DNA of 64,000 nucleotides from contig NZ_CP009434.1 in NCBI RefSeq assembly GCF_000960995.1, positions 1,240,001 through 1,304,000 of the forward strand, read 5' to 3'. A model generated the notes under the pieces. That model had not been told where the DNA came from, made no database searches, and saw only the letters and a program-made list of their open reading frames with translations. The translations under genes and the position numbers were made by a program. The stretch is from Burkholderia glumae LMG 2196 = ATCC 33617 (GTDB lineage Bacteria > Pseudomonadota > Gammaproteobacteria > Burkholderiales > Burkholderiaceae). This document shows positions 43,058-51,968 of the stretch, piece by piece; within the stretch, counting starts at the first letter, position 1; every line of letters begins with the position of its first letter.

Positions 43058-44467
43058 ATGAATCAATTCACCGCATGGGATACCGCCATCATCATTGCGA
43101 TGGTGCTCGTGTACATCGTCGTCACGGCCTGGATCAGCATCCGGCTGCGCAGCAAGACCACCGAGCAGTTCATGGTCGCCGGCCGCACCACGCCCGCCGT
43201 CGTGATCGCCATACTGCTGATGTCCGAGTACATCGGCGCGAAATCCACCATCGGCACCTCGCAGGAAGCGTTCAGCGCGGGCATCGCGGCGTCGTGGTCG
43301 GTGATCTCGGCTTCCATCGGCTTCCTGCTGTTCGGCCTGTTCATGGCCAAGCGCCTGTATCGCTCGGGCGAATTCACCATCTCGGGCTTCATCGCGCGCA
43401 AGTACGGCAAGTCGGCCAAGCTCGTGGTCTCGGCGGTCATGATCTACGCGCTTTTCATCGTGAACGTGGGCAACTACGTGAGCGGCGCGGCGGCCATTTC
43501 CACCGTGATGCGCGTGAATCTTCCCGTGGCCGCGTGCATCACCGCGATCGTCTCGACCGTCTACTTCGCATGGGGCGGCCTCAAGAGCGTGGCCTACGTG
43601 ACGATCCTGCATAGCGCGGTGAAGCTCATCGGCATCGGTATTCTCGTGTGGGTGGCCTGGTCGATGACGGGCGGCATCGCCCCGATGCGGCAGGCCATGC
43701 CCGAGCAGTACTTCACCTGGAACGGCGCGCTGGGCGGCGGCACCATCGGCGCGTGGATCATCGGCACGGCGGGCGCGATCTTCTCCACGCAGTTCATCAT
43801 CCAGGCGATCTCCGGCGCGAAGTCGGCGCAAGACGCGCGCAACGCCACGCTGATCGCCGGCGCGCTGTGCCTGCCCATCGCACTGGCGCTCGGCTTCCTC
43901 GGGGTGGCGGCCAAGTTCCTGTTCCCGAACATCAAGAGCCTCTACGCGCTGCCGATCTTCTTGCAGCACATGAACCCGCTGCTCTCGGGCGTGGTCACGG
44001 TCTCGCTGGTGGCGTCGATTTTCGTGAGCGTGAGCACGGTGGCGCTCGCCATCGCCTCGCTCATCGTCAAGGATTTCTACGTGCCGCGCTATCGCCCGAC
44101 GCCCGAGCGCGAACTGCGCGCCACGCGCGTGATCTCGTTCGTGGTGGGCTTCCTGCCGCTGATCTTCGTGCTGTTCGTGCCGCAGATCCTCGCGCTCTCG
44201 TTCTTCACGCGCGCGCTGCGTCTTTCGGTGACGGTGGTCGCGCTCATGGGCATCTATCTGCCGTTCTTCAACAGCAACCGCGGCGCGGTCTGGGCGCTCG
44301 TGGTCGCCACGCTCGCCACGACGGTCTGGTACCTGCTAGGCAATCCGCTCGGCATCGACAACATGTATATCGCGCTCGTCAGCCCCGCGCTCGTGCTGGT
44401 CATCGACAGGCTGCTCACGCCCACGGCGCGCGACCACGGCCGGCGCATCGCGCATACGGACTCGTAG
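43058..44467 (+). CDS. Sodium:solute symporter (SSS family)
   Basis: Inner-membrane transporter of 469 residues with about 13 helices. Family blocks include EQFMVAGRTTPAVVIAILLMSEYIGAKSTIGTSQEAF, GEFTISGFIARKYGKSAKLV and the STQFIIQAISGAKSAQDARNATLIAG motif region. SSS members import sialic acids, sugars, carboxylates and amino acids with sodium. Placed among aldolase, kinase and hydrolase genes, it is the likely importer of the cluster's acidic substrate. Ribosome-binding site GGAGA. Confidence 0.92.
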   Translation: MNQFTAWDTAIIIAMVLVYIVVTAWISIRLRSKTTEQFMVAGRTTPAVVIAILLMSEYIGAKSTIGTSQEAFSAGIAASWSVISASIGFLLFGLFMAKRLYRSGEFTISGFIARKYGKSAKLVVSAVMIYALFIVNVGNYVSGAAAISTVMRVNLPVAACITAIVSTVYFAWGGLKSVAYVTILHSAVKLIGIGILVWVAWSMTGGIAPMRQAMPEQYFTWNGALGGGTIGAWIIGTAGAIFSTQFIIQAISGAKSAQDARNATLIAGALCLPIALALGFLGVAAKFLFPNIKSLYALPIFLQHMNPLLSGVVTVSLVASIFVSVSTVALAIASLIVKDFYVPRYRPTPERELRATRVISFVVGFLPLIFVLFVPQILALSFFTRALRLSVTVVALMGIYLPFFNSNRGAVWALVVATLATTVWYLLGNPLGIDNMYIALVSPALVLVIDRLLTPTARDHGRRIAHTDS

Positions 44468-44522
44468 GCGCCCTGTCTTGCGCCCGGTACCGCGCCCCCG
44501 ACACGCAACCAAGGAATTCATC

Positions 44523-45746
44523 ATGACGACTGCTTCCACGCTGCCCGCCGCCGCGTTCACGATGCCCGGCCGCCTGCACGCGGCCGCCGGCGACGCCGCG
44601 CGCACCGACGCCTACCTGCCCGCCGCGACGGTGCAATGCCATGCGGCCAACCTGCTCGCGCTCGCCAACGGCGACCTGCTGTGCGCGTGGTTCGGCGGTA
44701 CCCAGGAAGGCGTGCCCGATATCTCGATCTACTGCTCGCGCCTCGAAAAAGGCGGCGCAAGCTGGAGCGAACCCGTGCGCCTGTCGGACGACACCACGCG
44801 CTCCGAGCAGAACCCCGTGCTGTTCGCCGCGCCCGACGGCGACCTCTGGCTCCTCTACACGGCGCAGCTGTCCGGCCACCAGAACACCTCCATCGTGCGG
44901 CGGCGCATTTCGAAGGATCAGGGCCGCACATGGGGGGCCATCGACACGCTGTTCGACAAGCCGGGCACCTTCGTGCGCCAGCCCATCGTGGTGGCGCGCG
45001 ACGGTGCGTGGCTGTGCCCGGTGTTCCTGTGCCGCGTGCAGCCGGGGGAGCGCTGGTCGGGCAATGACGACGTGAGCGTGGTGATGCGCTCGACCGACGG
45101 CGGCGCGACCTGGAGCGAACACGCCGTGCCCGACAGCGTGGGCTGCGTGCACATGAACATCCAGATGCTCGCTGACGGCACGCTGCTCGCGCTTTATCGC
45201 AGCCGCTGGGCCGACCATATCTACGCGAGCCGTTCGCGCGACGGCCTCGCATGGAGCGCGCCCGAAGCGCTGGACTTGCCGAACAACAATTCGTCGATCC
45301 AGTTCGTCACGCTCGCGAACGGCCATCTCGGCCTCGTGTTCAACGCGAGCAGCGCCGCACAAAGCACGGCGCGCCGTGCCTCGCTCTACGACGACATCGA
45401 AGATTCCGAAGACAGCGGCGAGCTCGTCGCGCAGGCGGCCTCCGCGCGCGGCACGGCGTTCTGGGGCGCGCCGCGCGCACCGATGACGCTCGCCATTTCG
45501 CTCGACGGCGGCCGCACCTGGCCGGTGCGGCGCAACCTCGAAACCGGCGACGGCTATTGCATGACCAACAACTCCGTGGACAAGCTCAACCGTGAGTTCT
45601 CGTATCCGTCGATCGCGCAGTCGCCGGACGGCCGCCTGCATATTGCCTACACGTACTTCCGCCAGCGCATCAAGTACGTGAGCGTGACCGAAGACTGGGC
45701 GAGCGCGGCGAAGCAGGACGCCGACGCGGCGCCCGCCCGCGCGTGA
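44523..45746 (+). CDS. Sialidase-like (BNR/Asp-box) hydrolase without signal peptide
   Basis: 407-residue six-bladed-propeller protein of the sialidase superfamily. Asp-boxes are visible as SKDQGRTW, STDGGATW and SLDGGRTW. Near the N-terminus, LLALANGDLLCAWFGGTQEG is followed by SRLEKGGASWSEP. There is no signal peptide or anchor, so it should be cytoplasmic, acting on imported small glycosides or conjugates. The superfamily (GH33) includes enzymes releasing sialic acid, KDN and Kdo, so an ulosonic or ulosaric acid linkage is plausible. AAGGA precedes ATG. It follows the symporter by 55 bases. Confidence 0.85.
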   Translation: MTTASTLPAAAFTMPGRLHAAAGDAARTDAYLPAATVQCHAANLLALANGDLLCAWFGGTQEGVPDISIYCSRLEKGGASWSEPVRLSDDTTRSEQNPVLFAAPDGDLWLLYTAQLSGHQNTSIVRRRISKDQGRTWGAIDTLFDKPGTFVRQPIVVARDGAWLCPVFLCRVQPGERWSGNDDVSVVMRSTDGGATWSEHAVPDSVGCVHMNIQMLADGTLLALYRSRWADHIYASRSRDGLAWSAPEALDLPNNNSSIQFVTLANGHLGLVFNASSAAQSTARRASLYDDIEDSEDSGELVAQAASARGTAFWGAPRAPMTLAISLDGGRTWPVRRNLETGDGYCMTNNSVDKLNREFSYPSIAQSPDGRLHIAYTYFRQRIKYVSVTEDWASAAKQDADAAPARA

Positions 45747-45876
45747 GACGCCGATAGACCCCCGCGAGATGGGCGACAGGCGACGGAAAATAATGGATAC
45801 ACTACGTGCGCGCCGGATCGTCCGCGCCGCTTGCCTCGCTGCGGGGCGACGTCCCGAACCCAACCCCGAATCGCCC

Positions 45877-46689
45877 ATGAAAGTAGCCCGCCGCCGTGAA
45901 GCCATGCTCCAGGCCGTTCTCTCCGGCATGACCGAAGTGTCCGAGTTGTGCGAACACTTCGGCATGTCCGAGGCCACCGTGCGCCGAGATCTGCGTGCGC
46001 TCGCCGACGAGCGGCTGATCCTGCGCACCTATGGCGGCGCGGCTTCGGTGAGCACGCACGCGCCCGAGGAGTCGCTCGAACAGCGGCGCCGGAGCTTTCA
46101 GGCGGAAAAGGACGCCATCGGTCACGCGGCCGCCGCGCACGTGCAAGCGGGCGACACGATCTTTCTCGACAGCGGCACCACCACGGCCGCCCTTGCGCGC
46201 GCGCTCGCCGGGGCGGGCCGTCACAACGTGCGCGTGGTCACCAACAACCTGCTGGTCGTGCAGGCGCTCGCCGCGAGCAACGTGCCGCTCACGCTGATCG
46301 GCGGTGAGGTGCGCGAGTCGAGCATGAGCACGCTCGGCCCCATCGCCCAGCTCGCGCTCACGCGCGTGACCGTCGATAAGGCGTTTCTCGGCGCCGACGG
46401 CGTCGTGCCCGGACGCGGCCTGTGCGAAGCCACCGCCGACCAGGCCTACCTCAAGGAATGCTTGATGCGCCAGGCCGCGCGCCTCTATGTGCTGGTGACC
46501 GCCGACAAGCTCAACCGCGACAGCCAGCAGCACTGGGCGCCCATCGACAAGCCGTGGACGCTGATCACCGACGCGAGTGCCTCGCACGCCGAATTGCAGG
46601 CGTTTCGCGAATTGACGGGCGTGACGATCGAGCCGGTCGCGGTCATGGCCAGCGCGGCGGGTGGGCCGGGCGCCTTGCAATCGCACTGA
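45877..46689 (+). CDS. DeoR-family transcriptional regulator
   Basis: 270 residues. The N-terminal helix-turn-helix (RREAMLQAVLSGMTEVSELCEHFGMSEATVRRDLRALADERLILRTYGGA) precedes the sugar-phosphate-sensing DeoRC domain (IFLDSGTTTAALARAL, VVTNNLLVVQAL, LIGGEVRESSMSTLGP, KAFLGADGV). DeoR proteins usually repress sugar operons and are released by a phosphorylated intermediate. Here that might be the 4-phospho acid made by the fused kinase. It is the obvious candidate for the three palindromes before the porin. Confidence 0.92.
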   Translation: MKVARRREAMLQAVLSGMTEVSELCEHFGMSEATVRRDLRALADERLILRTYGGAASVSTHAPEESLEQRRRSFQAEKDAIGHAAAAHVQAGDTIFLDSGTTTAALARALAGAGRHNVRVVTNNLLVVQALAASNVPLTLIGGEVRESSMSTLGPIAQLALTRVTVDKAFLGADGVVPGRGLCEATADQAYLKECLMRQAARLYVLVTADKLNRDSQQHWAPIDKPWTLITDASASHAELQAFRELTGVTIEPVAVMASAAGGPGALQSH

Positions 46690-46699
46690 CATCGCGCTC

Positions 46700-47389
46700 A
46701 TGGACAACGCACTGCCGCAACGTTTTGTCGTCACGGGCGCAAGCTCGGGTATCGGTTACGCGATCGCGCGGCACTTGCTCGACGCCGGCCACGCCGTCAT
46801 CGGCGTGAGCCGCGGCGCGCCCGATCTGCATGGCGCGCGCTTCACGCACGAAGCCGCCGATCTCGGCGACACGGCCCTCATCGCGCCACTCGCCGCGCGC
46901 ATCGGCGCGGTGGACGGATTCGTGCACGCGGCGGGATTCATGCAGACCGCGCGCCTTGGCGAGCTCGACGCGCAAAGCGGCGAGGCGATGTGGCGTTTGC
47001 ACGTGGCCGCGGCAGCCGCGCTCGCCGATTCGCTCGTGCCCGCGATGCGCGCCGGCGGGCGCATCGTGCTGATCGGCAGCCGCGTGTCGGGCGGCGCGGC
47101 GGGCCGCAGCCAGTACGCGAGCGTGAAGGCCGCGATGGTCGGCATGGCGCGCTCGTGGGCCATCGAGCTCGCGCCGCGCGGCATCACCGTGAACGTGGTC
47201 TCGCCCGCGGCGACGGAAACGCCCATGCTCAGGGACCCGCAGCGCACGTCGAGCGCGCCCGTGCTGCCGCCTATCGGCCGCTACGTGCGTGCGGAAGAAG
47301 TGGCGTCGCTGGTCGCGTATCTGCTCGGGCCGCAAGCCGGTGCGATTACCGGCCAGCAGATCATGATTTGCGGCGGCAGCTCGCTTTAA
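46700..47389 (+). CDS. SDR-family oxidoreductase
   Basis: 229 residues. NAD(P)-binding VTGASSGIGYAIA near 10-22, HAAG in place of NNAG near 78-81, catalytic Ser in LIGSRVSGGAAG, and YASVK near 141-145. The C-terminal TGQQIMICGGSSL is the usual end. It starts 10 bases after deoR and closes the cluster, so it is probably co-transcribed. It might oxidise or epimerise the substrate before aldol cleavage; nothing in the sequence fixes this. Confidence 0.88.
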   Translation: MDNALPQRFVVTGASSGIGYAIARHLLDAGHAVIGVSRGAPDLHGARFTHEAADLGDTALIAPLAARIGAVDGFVHAAGFMQTARLGELDAQSGEAMWRLHVAAAAALADSLVPAMRAGGRIVLIGSRVSGGAAGRSQYASVKAAMVGMARSWAIELAPRGITVNVVSPAATETPMLRDPQRTSSAPVLPPIGRYVRAEEVASLVAYLLGPQAGAITGQQIMICGGSSL

Positions 47390-47631
47390 TCCTGCAATGC
47401 GCTTCGATCGCATTTGCTAAGAAAGGACGCCGGAAACGTTGAACGCGTTGCCAGGCCCGTCGCCCGGTCAGCGCGCCAGACCGCCCCGGGCCTTGCCACC
47501 GGCACCGGAGGTTGCACGGCATCGTGCGCCGAGTCGTTTCGTTTGCGCCTGCCGGACCGGTCTGCAAGCGCGAATCCGCCTGGTTTGCGCTGACCCATCG
47601 GACGCGGCAGCCGACCCGCGCGGGCGCGGCG

Positions 47632-48528
47632 TCACGCGGCTGATGCGCCGAGCGATGTCGGCCGCTCGGCGCGCAGGCGCTCCAGCGCGGCCCGCGCGTG
47701 CCGCAGCGCGGTCACGAGCGGCGGCGAAGCCGGCGTGATCGGCATGCGCACCTCGGCCGTGATGCCGTGCGTGAGCGACAGCATCGCCTTGATCGCGGCC
47801 GGATTCGGCGCCGAGAACAGCAGCTGCAGCACCGGCCGTAGCGCCTCGAAGCGCGACTGCGCCTCGGCCACGCGGCCGGCCTCATGCAATTGCTGCACCT
47901 CGACGAACAGGTCGGCGCAGACGTGCGCGCTCGCCAGCACGCCGCCTGCACCGCCTGCCGCGAGGCAGGCGGCGAACGCGTCGTCGGTGCCGCACAGCAC
48001 CTCGAGCGGCGCGGCGCGCAGTGGTTCGAAGTGAGCCGGCACGCATTCCTTGATGCCGACGAGGTTGGAATGGCGTGCCAGTTGCCCGACGGTGGCCGGC
48101 TCGATCGCCACGCCGCAGCGATGCGGCACGTCGTAGAGCATCACGGGGCGCCGCGTGCGTGTCGCGATTTGCCCGAAATGCCAGAGCAGCCCGGCCTGAC
48201 TCGGGCAGAGATAGGCAGGCGGCGGCACCAGATAGCCGGTCACGTCATGCAGTTCCAGGCGGTCGATCTGGTCGAGGAAATCCCGCGTGTCGATGCCGCC
48301 GACGCCGACGAACACCGGCAAGCGGCCGGCCGCGACGCCGATGATGGTCTTCAGCGCGGCGGCGCGCTCCGCGTCGTCGAGCAGCGCGGCCTCGGCCGTG
48401 GTGCCGAGTGCGACGAAGCCGGCGATGCCGGTGTCGAGGTACGAGGCGCTCAGCGCTTCGAGCGCGGCCAGATCGAGCCGGCCGCCGCGAAACGGCGTGA
48501 CGAGCGGAAGCCAGATGCCCTTGAGCAT
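47632..48528 (-). CDS. DapA-family aldolase/synthase (second paralogue)
   Basis: 298 residues. Schiff-base Lys in LVGIKECVPAHFEPL near 161, Tyr in VMLYDVPHRCGV near 134, and the carboxylate-binding GTTAEAALLDDAER near 42-55. It has Thr-Ala where the paralogue at 38.5 kb has Asn-Gly, so its substrate probably differs. It may be a genuine DapA-like synthase or a sugar-acid aldolase. A LysR gene lies upstream on the same strand. Confidence 0.85.
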   Translation of the reverse strand: MLKGIWLPLVTPFRGGRLDLAALEALSASYLDTGIAGFVALGTTAEAALLDDAERAAALKTIIGVAAGRLPVFVGVGGIDTRDFLDQIDRLELHDVTGYLVPPPAYLCPSQAGLLWHFGQIATRTRRPVMLYDVPHRCGVAIEPATVGQLARHSNLVGIKECVPAHFEPLRAAPLEVLCGTDDAFAACLAAGGAGGVLASAHVCADLFVEVQQLHEAGRVAEAQSRFEALRPVLQLLFSAPNPAAIKAMLSLTHGITAEVRMPITPASPPLVTALRHARAALERLRAERPTSLGASAA

Positions 48529-48775
48529 GTCAGTGCCTCCCGCGTTGACCGACCACGGTGCCGTGCGGGCGGGAGTGGGAAGGAGGAACGGCGGCCTGAC
48601 GGTGGCTCATGCGATGGACCTTGACCCGGGCGGGTAGGGAGGATCCCGCAAGCGTAGCGTGGTGCGCATCAAAACCGTATAAAAAAACCGGACGGCTCGC
48701 ATCAGCAAGGGGCGGCTGGGGCCGCCCGCGGGACCGGATGCCGGTGCTGGCCGCCCGCGGCGCGCCGGTGTTTGC

Positions 48776-49669
48776 TCAGGCCGCCCAGCCGTTCGCCGTG
48801 CCCTGTTCCACCACGTCGAGGAACACGTGCTTGAGGGCGCTGCCGTCCTCGACCCAGATCAGGCCGAGCAGCGCGCGATGCGAGGGCAGCGCCAGCGGCC
48901 GCGCGACCACGTTCGGCGGCACGGCCGCGGCCGCCTCGGCGGGGATCAGGCCGATCCCGAGGCCGGCCGCGACGAGCGCGAGCATGGTGGTGTATTCGCC
49001 GAGTTCGCGTGCGATGTCGAGCGTGACCCCGCGCGCGCCGAGCGCCACCAGCAACGCGTCGAAGAAGCCGGGCGCGTAGCGGCGCGCGAGCACGAAGGCG
49101 TGCTGGCCGCGCAGCTGTGCCGGCTCGATTTGCGTCTGCCGGGCGAGCGCGTGCGAGGCCGGCACGGCCACCACGAACGATTCTTCCAGCACCACGCGCG
49201 AGGCCAGGCCGCTGGCGGCAACCGGCAGCCGCGCGATGCCGAAGTCGAGCGTGCCGCCCTGCAGCGCGGCGATCTGGTCCGGCGTCGGCATGTCCTTCAG
49301 ATCGAGCGCGATACGCGGGTAGCGCGCATGCATGGTGCGGATCAGCGTCGGCAGCAACTTCGGCAGCACCGACGAGACGAAGCCGAGCCGCAGCGTCCCG
49401 ATCTCTCCCTGCGCCGACAGCCGTGCGACCTGCGCGGCGCGGGCGGCCTGTTCGAGCGTGGCGCGCGCCTCGGGCAGGAACAGGCTGCCCGCGGTGCTCA
49501 GTGCCACCTTGTGACGGTCGCGATCGAACAGCCGCACGCCGAGAGCCGTCTCGAGCGCCTTGATCTGCATGCTCAGCGCGGGCTGCACGATGCAGAGGCG
49601 CCCGGCCGCGCGGCCGAAGTGCAGTTCCTCGGCAAGCGCGACGAAGGCGACGAGGTGTTTCAGTTCCAT
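48776..49669 (-). CDS. LysR-family transcriptional regulator
   Basis: 297 residues. N-terminal helix-turn-helix (LVAFVALAEELHFGRAAGRLCIVQPALSMQIKALETALGVRLFDRDRHKVALSTAG), then a periplasmic-binding-protein-like effector domain (GEIGTLRLGFVSSVLPKLLPTLI ... LDFGIARLP). It lies ~250 bases upstream of the second DapA paralogue on the same strand and may control it; LysR genes are more often divergent from their targets, so the link is weak. Confidence 0.92.
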   Translation of the reverse strand: MELKHLVAFVALAEELHFGRAAGRLCIVQPALSMQIKALETALGVRLFDRDRHKVALSTAGSLFLPEARATLEQAARAAQVARLSAQGEIGTLRLGFVSSVLPKLLPTLIRTMHARYPRIALDLKDMPTPDQIAALQGGTLDFGIARLPVAASGLASRVVLEESFVVAVPASHALARQTQIEPAQLRGQHAFVLARRYAPGFFDALLVALGARGVTLDIARELGEYTTMLALVAAGLGIGLIPAEAAAAVPPNVVARPLALPSHRALLGLIWVEDGSALKHVFLDVVEQGTANGWAA

Positions 49670-49814
49670 CCGATCGTGACGACGGGCGAAATCAGGATGC
49701 CGGCATGTTAGGCCGGGCGCGGTGCGCCGACAACGGGCGAATCGAGGCGGAGCGTTGCGGCGGCACGCGTGCCGGCATGCAGGTCCGGCGCCTGCCGGAC
49801 ATGGTGGGGGACGC

Positions 49815-50099
49815 TTAGGATTGCATCCAATTCCGGCCGTCGTGCCGGTCGATCAGGTCTTCGGCGTAGCGCAGCGAGGCACGACGCGCGGCGCCGGTGC
49901 TCGGGAACGGCGGGGTCTCGCTGAGCTTGAACGTGTCGCTGAAGGTGAGCGCCGTGTCGGCCTCGCGCAGGCAGATTTTCACGGCGGCGTCGAAGCCCTG
50001 GTCGTTGTAGCCGTTGTAGCGGCCGGCGCTTTCCTGCGCGCGGGAATGCGGATAGATCAGTGGATAGATCTCGAAGCCGCGGTACAGATGCATGCTCAT
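49815..50099 (-). CDS. Small conserved protein, paralogue of the one at 51969
   Basis: 94 residues, from ATG 50099 with AGGAG upstream. It has no membrane segment or signal. It reads YRGFEIYPLIYPHSRAQ near the start, FDAAVKICL in the middle, and ARRASLRYAEDLIDRHDGR at the end. The same layout (YRGYAVAP near the start, AALRHSCRYARQWIDTR at the end) is found in the small gene at 51969, so the two are distant paralogues. Function unknown. Confidence 0.75.
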   Translation of the reverse strand: MSMHLYRGFEIYPLIYPHSRAQESAGRYNGYNDQGFDAAVKICLREADTALTFSDTFKLSETPPFPSTGAARRASLRYAEDLIDRHDGRNWMQS

Positions 50100-50652
50100 G
50101 TCTGGCTCCTGATAGGTGGGGCGACGGTAAGGTGACAGGACGCGCGCCCCGCGCAGGCGCGGCACGCGCTTGCTGCGTGGGTGGCGAGGGTCGATCGGGA
50201 GGGATGCCGGAATGCAGCGATCGAGGCGGTTTGCGGTCAGGACGGCGCAATGATTGGAACCTGACGATTCGGTCCATCATACGCTGATTGCCGCCGTCCC
50301 CCCCGATTTAAATTGCTCGACGGCACGGGTTCCGATCGGCTCGGCTCAGGCGCGAGCCGCATCGTATGCGCCTGGCGCGCCAGCCCATGGCCGCTCGGCC
50401 GCTATCGGCGTGCGCTGCCGCGCGCGGTTGGGGGCCCGATCCGCAGCGGGATGCAGCGCCCGACGCGTCGAAACAACTTGACCAGATCGGCGACAACGCG
50501 TAAGGTTGCTGGCTGAAGTCTTCAAGAAGCGCGATTGCTGCTCATCACTGACCGCGGACCGCGGTATTCGTTGTCCTCTCCCTCCTTGATCTTTCGCACC
50601 TTGCCAATTGCGGGCGCGAAGCTTCGTTCGTCCCTACCCTCAAAGGAGCATC
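50100..50652. other. Intergenic region with csp promoter and long leader
   Basis: No gene is supported up to 50450. The right part carries a promoter candidate (50478-50506) and a ~140-base untranslated leader of the cold-shock gene, as is usual for regulated csp mRNAs. Confidence 0.5.
50478..50506 (+). promoter_or_regulatory. Promoter candidate of the cold-shock gene
   Basis: TTGACC and TAAGGT are separated by 17 bases. Transcription would start near 50513 and give a leader of about 140 bases before the csp start, similar in length to the temperature-sensing cspA leader. Confidence 0.5.
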
Positions 50653-50856
50653 ATGGATACCGGTATCGTCAAGTGGTTCAACGACAGCAAAGGTTTTGGC
50701 TTCATCTCGCCGGACAACGGCAAGGATGATCTGTTTGCCCATTTTTCCGAAATTCGCGGCGACGGCTTCCGCTCGCTGGCCGAAGGCCAGCGCGTGAGCT
50801 TTGAAACCAAGGTCGGCCAGAAGGGCCTGCAAGCGGCCAACATCACGCCGCTCTGA
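50653..50856 (+). CDS. Cold-shock protein (CspA family)
   Basis: 67-residue single cold-shock domain that binds single-stranded RNA and DNA and melts RNA structure. RNA-binding motifs RNP1 (KGFGFISP) and RNP2 (DLFAHFS) are complete. Strong ribosome-binding site AAAGGAG. The long leader suggests control at the RNA level. Followed by infA, another translation factor of OB fold. Confidence 0.96.
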   Translation: MDTGIVKWFNDSKGFGFISPDNGKDDLFAHFSEIRGDGFRSLAEGQRVSFETKVGQKGLQAANITPL

Positions 50857-50878
50857 GCCGCGTCTGGCCGCTCGAAAT

Positions 50879-50906
50879 CGCATGGCGCGGCAGGCCGCGC
50901 GATGCG
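50879..50906 (+). terminator. Stem-loop after csp
   Basis: CGCAT-GCGCGGC pairs with GCCGCGC-ATGCG across a two-base loop, with one unpaired base on each side. It lies 22 bases past the csp stop codon and has no T-run. Confidence 0.55.
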
Positions 50907-51120
50907 TTGGCGATGCCGCCGCCCGGCATCGCTTGCGGAACGGGGGCGCCGAAGTCTGCGGCCCCGGCAGCCTCCCGCCGGCATGATGGCGCCGGCCGGC
51001 AAGCGTGAAGATCACGATCGATCGGCCCCCGGTGCCGCCTGTCGCGCTTGGCTGCATGCCCCGCGCGGCATGAGCGTTCGCGCGCCGTGTCGCTCTCACT
51101 CAGTCAATGGAGAGATCAAT

Positions 51121-51387
51121 TTGGCGAAGGAAGAACTGCTGGAACTGGACGGCGTCGTCGAGGAAGTGTTGCCCGACAGCCGCTATCGCGTGACGCTGGA
51201 GAACGGCGTCGTGGTGGGCGCATACGCGTCCGGAAGATTGCGCAAGAACCATATCCGGATTCTTGCCGGCGATCGCGTCCGGCTCGAACTTTCGCCGTAC
51301 GATCTGACCAAAGGCCGGATCAATTATCGTCACAAGGACGAACGTGCCGGAGCGGGCGCGCCGCGCGCGCGTACTTTCCGGCGCTGA
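51121..51387 (+). CDS. infA: Translation initiation factor IF-1 (second copy type)
   Basis: 88-residue OB-fold protein that occupies the ribosomal A site during initiation. LELDGVVEEVLPDSRYRVTLENG, ASGRLRKNHIRILAGDRV and SPYDLTKGRINYRHKDER are the family blocks. The start is TTG 51121, giving AKEELLELDG as in other IF-1 proteins, with GGAGAGA eight bases upstream. The in-frame ATG at 51070 would add 17 unrelated residues. It has a Gly/Arg-rich tail beyond the usual 72 residues. Burkholderia normally also has an infA in the ribosomal-protein operon, so this is probably an extra copy. Confidence 0.93.
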   Translation: MAKEELLELDGVVEEVLPDSRYRVTLENGVVVGAYASGRLRKNHIRILAGDRVRLELSPYDLTKGRINYRHKDERAGAGAPRARTFRR

Positions 51388-51968
51388 GCCGCACCCGGCC
51401 TTGACGCGCGGCACCGCAGGTGCCTCGCGGCTTCATCGACAACGACGACGATACGGCGCGCCGCTCGCGGCGCGACCAATGGTGAAGCCGCCGATGCGGC
51501 CCGTGCAATGGGCTGGCCGCATCGATCAAACCCGACGCCGGCATGGCGCGAGCCGGCACGGATTCGTGCCGTATTCTTGAAGCGTGGCAGGGCGACGTGA
51601 GCGTCGCGCCACGAAGTCCGAAGTTGCCTCCACGCACCCGCGCTCGCGATGCCGGTTCGTATGCGTCTTCCTCGATTTTCCCGCTGATTTCGCGCCGATT
51701 GGCCGGTTGCCCGACAGACGGCCTCATCGGCTGCCTCCAAGGCCGCCTCACCGGACCCGGCCCAGGCGCTCGCGCGTGGGTCTCATGCTCACCCAATTCT
51801 GTTTTTGCCCGGCCCGCGTCCGGGCGACACCGGCTCAGGCCGGATTTTCCCGCCCGCCGCGCAGCATTGCCGGCGGTGCGAATCCATAACGGCAGGATTC
51901 CTGACGATCACCCGGCCATGCCGGACCGTGTCATTACCAATCCATGCTCATGACTATCTCGACTCATC
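51388..51968. other. 581-bp intergenic region with no recognised content
   Basis: I see no gene, RNA or clear repeat. The frames on both strands give Arg/Pro-rich sequence without ribosome-binding sites. Confidence 0.45.

Noticed and set aside
38475..45746. Plain sialic-acid (Neu5Ac) catabolism
   Set aside because: Aldolase, symporter and sialidase-like genes fit, but no ManNAc kinase, epimerase or GlcNAc-6-P deacetylase is present, and the kinase is of the four-carbon-acid type.
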